Assembly (NCBI RefSeq): GCF_014646255.1 | Contig: NZ_BMNC01000006.1 | Coordinates: forward strand, 267,502-331,501 | Origin: Lentzea pudingi | Lineage (GTDB): Bacteria; Actinomycetota; Actinomycetes; Mycobacteriales; Pseudonocardiaceae | Length of the DNA stretch: 64,000 nt | Reading direction: 5' to 3' | In this document: positions 60,980-64,000 of the stretch, piece by piece | Position numbering within the stretch: the first letter of the stretch is position 1 | Layout of the letters: each line of letters begins with the position of its first letter | The notes under the pieces: generated by a model | The model's database searches: none | What the model saw: only the letters and a program-made list of their open reading frames with translations | Told to the model about the DNA's origin: nothing | Made by a program: the position numbers and the translations under genes

Positions 60980-61846
60980 GTGCCTGTGTTTCGCCTTGTG
61001 GGCGTGCTATCGCTGCTCATGTTGCTCTCTGCTGTGCCCGCGCACGCCCATGGCGCGCCCACCGACCCCGCGAGCAGGGCTTTCCTGTGTTCACCCGGTC
61101 AGCCAACAGCATCATCCTCGCCTTGCCGCAGCGCCATCGCGGCGGGGTTGCCGTCCAAGGAGTGGGACAACATCCGGCTCCCGAACGTGCGCGGACAGGA
61201 CGCCGCGAAGGTTCCGGACGGCAAGCTGTGCAGCGCGGGCCTGGCCAGGTATGCCGGGCTGGACGCGCCGAGCGCCGAGTGGCCGGCGACCAAGCTCAAG
61301 AGCACCGGCTTCACGTACAAGGCGACGATCCCGCACCAGGGTTCGTTCCGCTTCTACGTCACGCGCGCCGGCTACACGCCGAACCAGCCGCTGCGGTGGG
61401 CGGACCTCGACCAGTTCCTCACCGTGCCCTCGCCCCCGCTCGTGAACGGCTCCTACGAGTTCAAGGTGCAGCTGCCGAAGGACCGCACCGGCCGCCACCT
61501 GATCTACACGGTGTGGCAGAACACGGACACGCCCGACACCTACTACTCGTGCACGGACGTGGAGATCGCGGCAGCGGTGAAACCGGCACCGCCCGTGGCC
61601 CAGCAGGCACCCGCCGCACCACCCGTGAAGGCCGCGCCTCCCACCCAGAGGACGAGCCAGTCCGCCGCGCCGTCGACCAAGCCGTCCGCGCCGAGGTCGA
61701 GCATCCCGAAGCCGGTTCCCGTTGCGTCGAGTGCCGAACAGCCTCCTTCGGACGCGACGAGGTTCGGCATGGCGGCCGTGGTCGCGGCACTGGGCGGGCT
61801 CGCCGTGCTCGGCGGCTTCATGTTGTGGCGCAAAAGAATTCTGTGA
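60980..61846 (+). CDS. AA10 lytic polysaccharide monooxygenase with C-terminal membrane anchor
   Basis: 288 aa from GTG 60980 (GTG 60986 possible). The signal peptide ends AHA, so the mature protein begins with His (HGAPTDPASRAFLC), the copper-brace His of AA10 enzymes. A second His and an aromatic axial residue are in FTYKATIPHQGSFRFYVTR and the DTYYSCTDV C-terminus of the domain (about 24-195). A Pro/Ala/Ser linker (about 200-255) and one hydrophobic helix with a WRKRIL tail follow. Known AA10s cleave chitin or cellulose oxidatively and are usually soluble; here the enzyme appears tethered to the membrane. Chitin is the likely substrate from the neighbouring genes. Confidence 0.9.
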   Translation: MPVFRLVGVLSLLMLLSAVPAHAHGAPTDPASRAFLCSPGQPTASSSPCRSAIAAGLPSKEWDNIRLPNVRGQDAAKVPDGKLCSAGLARYAGLDAPSAEWPATKLKSTGFTYKATIPHQGSFRFYVTRAGYTPNQPLRWADLDQFLTVPSPPLVNGSYEFKVQLPKDRTGRHLIYTVWQNTDTPDTYYSCTDVEIAAAVKPAPPVAQQAPAAPPVKAAPPTQRTSQSAAPSTKPSAPRSSIPKPVPVASSAEQPPSDATRFGMAAVVAALGGLAVLGGFMLWRKRIL

Positions 61847-61863
61847 ACGTCCCGGTCCCCAAC

Positions 61864-61875
61864 AGGTCTAGACCT
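61864..61875. promoter_or_regulatory. DasR-type dre site upstream of the ThuA-ricin gene
   Basis: AGGTCTAGACCT is a perfect 12-bp palindrome matching the centre of the dre consensus. It is 54 bp before ATG 61930. Confidence 0.65.
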
Positions 61876-61929
61876 TCCCTACGATGATCTTCGGGCGCGC
61901 AACCCCTGCTACACGAAGGTGTGTACCCG

Positions 61930-63171
61930 ATGGCTCGAAAACTGTTGGCGCTACTGGCAATGCTCGCCGCCACACTCGTCCCGGTTTCTCTCTCGGCATC
62001 GAACACGGCACAAGCGGCACCGTTCAAGGTGCTGGCGTTCTACAACGGCACCTGGGACGCGGCGCACATCGCGTTCGTCAAAGAGGCGAACCCGTGGCTC
62101 ACCCGCGCGGGCCAGGAGAACGGCTTCACCTACGAGTCGACCACCGACTGGAACCGGCTCAACACCCTCACACCGGCCCAGGCGCAGGTCGTGGTCTTCC
62201 TCGACGACGCGCCCACCGGGTCCGCGGCACGCGCCGGCTTCCAGCGCTACGTCGAGGCGGGCGGCGGGTTCTTCGGCTTCCACGTCAGCGCGTTCACCCA
62301 GAACGCGAACGAGTGGTCGTGGTACCACAACACGTTCCTGGCCAAGGGGAACTTCGTCAGCAACACGTGGGGCCCGACCACCGCGGTGCTGAAGGTGGAG
62401 ACCCGCACCCACCCGTCGACGCTCAGGCTGCCCGAGCGGTTCGCCTCGGCCGTCAGCGAGTGGTACAGCTGGGACCGCGACCTGCGGCAGAACCCGAACG
62501 TCCAGGTCCTGGCGAGCGTCGACCCGTCGAGCTTCCCGCTCGGCACCGACCCGAACCAGCAGTGGCGCAGCGGCTACTACCCCATCATGTGGACGAACAA
62601 GAACTACAAGATGATCTACGCGAACTTCGGCCACAACGCCATGGACTACGCGGCGAACAAGCCGCTGTCGTCCACGTTCGCGAGCCAGACCCAGAACAAC
62701 TTCCTCATCGACAGCCTGCTGTGGCTGGGCGGTGGCGGCACCCCGCCGCCACAGGGTGAGTGGAAGACGGTCGTCAACCGCGGCAACGGCAAGTGCGTCG
62801 ACGCCGCCGCCGCGGGCGTGGACAACGGCACCGTCATCCAGCAGTACGCGTGCAATGGCACCACGGCGCAGAACTTCCGCGCGGTGGCGACGACCGACGG
62901 CTACTCCCGCGTCGAGTACCGCAACGACTCGGCCAAGGTGCTGGACGTGAGCAACGTGTCCACCGCCGACAACGCCGGCATCCACCTCTGGACCTACGGT
63001 GGCGGCACCAACCAGCAGTGGCGCGTGACGACGGGAGCGGACGGCTACTCGACGATCACGGCGAGGCACTCGAACAAGTGCCTGTCGGCGCCCGCCAGTG
63101 CGGCCGACGGGGTGCAGCTCGTCCAGGCGACCTGCAACGGCTCCGCCGCGCAGAGCTTCAAGATCGGTTAG
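61930..63171 (+). CDS. Secreted ThuA-like domain protein with ricin-type lectin module
   Basis: 413 aa from ATG 61930 (GTG 61921 also possible). Signal peptide to AQA. Residues about 33-265 form a class I glutamine amidotransferase-like (ThuA) domain: FKVLAFYNGTWDAAHIAFVKEANPW, VVVFLDDAPTG, GGGFFGFHVSAFTQ (the position of a catalytic residue), and a late His/Asp region. A Gly/Pro hinge leads to a ricin B-type CBM13 domain (about 278-413) with repeated GNGKCVDAA and QQW motifs. ThuA proteins act on sugar derivatives; the secreted ThuA-lectin fusion suggests a role on polymeric carbohydrate. The dre site upstream implies control by DasR with the chitinases. Confidence 0.87.
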   Translation: MARKLLALLAMLAATLVPVSLSASNTAQAAPFKVLAFYNGTWDAAHIAFVKEANPWLTRAGQENGFTYESTTDWNRLNTLTPAQAQVVVFLDDAPTGSAARAGFQRYVEAGGGFFGFHVSAFTQNANEWSWYHNTFLAKGNFVSNTWGPTTAVLKVETRTHPSTLRLPERFASAVSEWYSWDRDLRQNPNVQVLASVDPSSFPLGTDPNQQWRSGYYPIMWTNKNYKMIYANFGHNAMDYAANKPLSSTFASQTQNNFLIDSLLWLGGGGTPPPQGEWKTVVNRGNGKCVDAAAAGVDNGTVIQQYACNGTTAQNFRAVATTDGYSRVEYRNDSAKVLDVSNVSTADNAGIHLWTYGGGTNQQWRVTTGADGYSTITARHSNKCLSAPASAADGVQLVQATCNGSAAQSFKIG

Positions 63172-63559
63172 GTGAGGACCGTGAGCGGTTCTGGTCGTCG
63201 AGGCGGCCGGAACCGCTCACGACCACCCGTTCCGCGGGAACCGGGTCACCCGCGTGCGGTGCCCCGAGGAACCCGTACATGTCGTTGAGCTGGTGCAGCG
63301 CCTGCACCGCGTCCCGCCACACCGGGCAGGGCCACGCGCGGTGCCGCCCGTACCAGGCACGACAGGACCGGCACCGATGCCGCTCGTTGGGCTCGTGCAT
63401 CCGCAGCAGCCCCCGCCACCACGGCAGCGCGTCACGAAGCCGCTCGCGCAGCGCGAAGACCTCGTGGGGCGCGTCGGCCTGGGCGAGCTGGTCCATGGTC
63501 TTGTAGACGACGTCGATCACCGAGCGGTGGAACGACCCCTGTCGTTCAGCAAGCGCCAT
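63158..63559 (-). CDS. Small Cys/His-rich protein of unknown function
   Basis: 133 aa. The N-terminal helices lead to RMHEPNERHRCRSCRAWYGRHRAWPCPVW, in which H, H, CxxC, H and C could bind zinc. The C-terminal 25 residues are Arg/Ser-rich and read from DNA overlapping the end of the ThuA gene (14 bp). I have seen such proteins next to HTH regulator genes in Pseudonocardiales, but I know no function. It is divergent from the EspR-like gene. Confidence 0.7.
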   Translation of the reverse strand: MALAERQGSFHRSVIDVVYKTMDQLAQADAPHEVFALRERLRDALPWWRGLLRMHEPNERHRCRSCRAWYGRHRAWPCPVWRDAVQALHQLNDMYGFLGAPHAGDPVPAERVVVSGSGRLDDQNRSRSSPNRS

Positions 63560-63701
63560 CTCCCAGATCCTCCGAAGTTGAGACAGGGACGGGCGGAGTC
63601 TATGTTGGCCGTTGGAGGGCTTTCAACTGGCGAAAATCCACTCACCCGGATAGCCCTTTCCGTGGGTGGAGACGCTACTGCGCGCGACTGGGGAGGCGGC
63701 G

Positions 63702-64000
63702 ATGGCGGGGGAACGCTCCCTGGCCGACAGGCTCAACCACCTCTTCGCCCGCTACACCGCCCGTTCCGGCCAGGAGTACAGCAACGAGCAGGTGGCGGCC
63801 GCCATCGCGGACACCGGCGTGACCATCTCCCAGAGCTACATCTGGCAGCTGCGCAAGGCCAAGAAGGACAACCCGACGTTCAAGCACCTGCAGGCCCTGG
63901 CAGGCTTCTTCGGTGTGCCCGTGAGCTACTTCTTCGACGACGAGGTCACCGACCGCGTCGACGAGCAGCTGAAGTCGTTGCAGGACGAGCAGTCGCGCCT
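63702..64000 (+). CDS. EspR-like XRE-family regulator (partial, cut by window edge)
   Basis: First 99 codons are present; the gene runs past the window. ATG 63702 has GGGAGG 6-9 nt upstream. LADRLNHLFARYTARSGQEYSNEQVAAAI (landmark), SQSYIWQLRKAKKDNPTFKHLQALAGFFGVPVSYFFDDE matches the extended HTH of M. tuberculosis EspR, a nucleoid-associated regulator of secretion and envelope genes. The helix beginning VDEQLKSLQDEQSRL is the start of a dimerisation region. Divergent from the Cys/His-rich gene. Confidence 0.88.
   Translation, partial: MAGERSLADRLNHLFARYTARSGQEYSNEQVAAAIADTGVTISQSYIWQLRKAKKDNPTFKHLQALAGFFGVPVSYFFDDEVTDRVDEQLKSLQDEQSR

Overview
The window is a 64 kb stretch of very GC-rich DNA. 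It has dense genes, frequent GTG starts, 4-bp ATGA/GTGA stop-start overlaps, several apparently leaderless promoters (TANNNT about 6 nt before the start codon), mycoredoxin, an LAXTG-type wall anchor, a PAC2 protein and an EspR-like regulator. Together these point to a filamentous actinomycete. The gene style suits Pseudonocardiales (Lentzea/Saccharothrix/Actinosynnema-like), but that placement is inference. I saw no rRNA, tRNA, insertion sequence, prophage or CRISPR array.

Layout. 1-13.7 kb: a small membrane protein, a TM0106-type helicase whose nuclease residues are gone, an LAXTG wall protein, a PIG-L deacetylase, a secreted subtilase with a divergent HTH regulator, a secreted protein, an S41 peptidase, a membrane alpha/beta hydrolase and an SodC-like lipoprotein. 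13.7-20.9 kb: a compact RiPP locus with an XRE-ATPase regulator, a class II lanthipeptide synthetase (LanM), a translationally coupled 62-aa peptide without any cysteine, and a LAL-type regulator. 20.9-30.4 kb: a CDGSH protein, a HemK-like methyltransferase, a catalase-fold protein, DUF1360 and SDR genes, a lipoprotein-ABC-FtsX efflux set (a possible exporter for the peptide), and a MarR-controlled SDR/aldo-keto reductase operon with a flavin acyl-CoA-dehydrogenase-like enzyme.

30.4-49 kb is mostly housekeeping: thyA-dfrA, a PAC2-MmcQ-YCII operon, a Ser/Thr kinase, the propeller/FN3-moxR-DUF58-tgpA operon (carrying a 42-bp minisatellite ORF wedged between DUF58 and tgpA), small envelope proteins, LysR/EamA, an RluA-type pseudouridine synthase and an APH-like phosphotransferase.

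49-63 kb is a secreted carbohydrate-degradation region: acyltransferase, GH92 mannosidase, BNR-4 protein, two GH19 chitinases (one with duplicated chitin-binding modules), a C-terminally membrane-tethered AA10 lytic polysaccharide monooxygenase, and a ThuA-like/ricin-lectin protein. DasR-type dre palindromes lie upstream of both chitinases and the ThuA-ricin gene, which suggests coordinated control by N-acetylglucosamine. ilvA, mycoredoxin, a DinB-fold protein and two DUF4360 paralogues lie among them. The window ends inside an EspR-like regulator.

Most noteworthy: the cysteine-free LanM substrate, the repeat ORF inside the moxR-DUF58-tgpA operon next to a transglutaminase-like protein that lacks catalytic Cys and His, and the putative DasR regulon.
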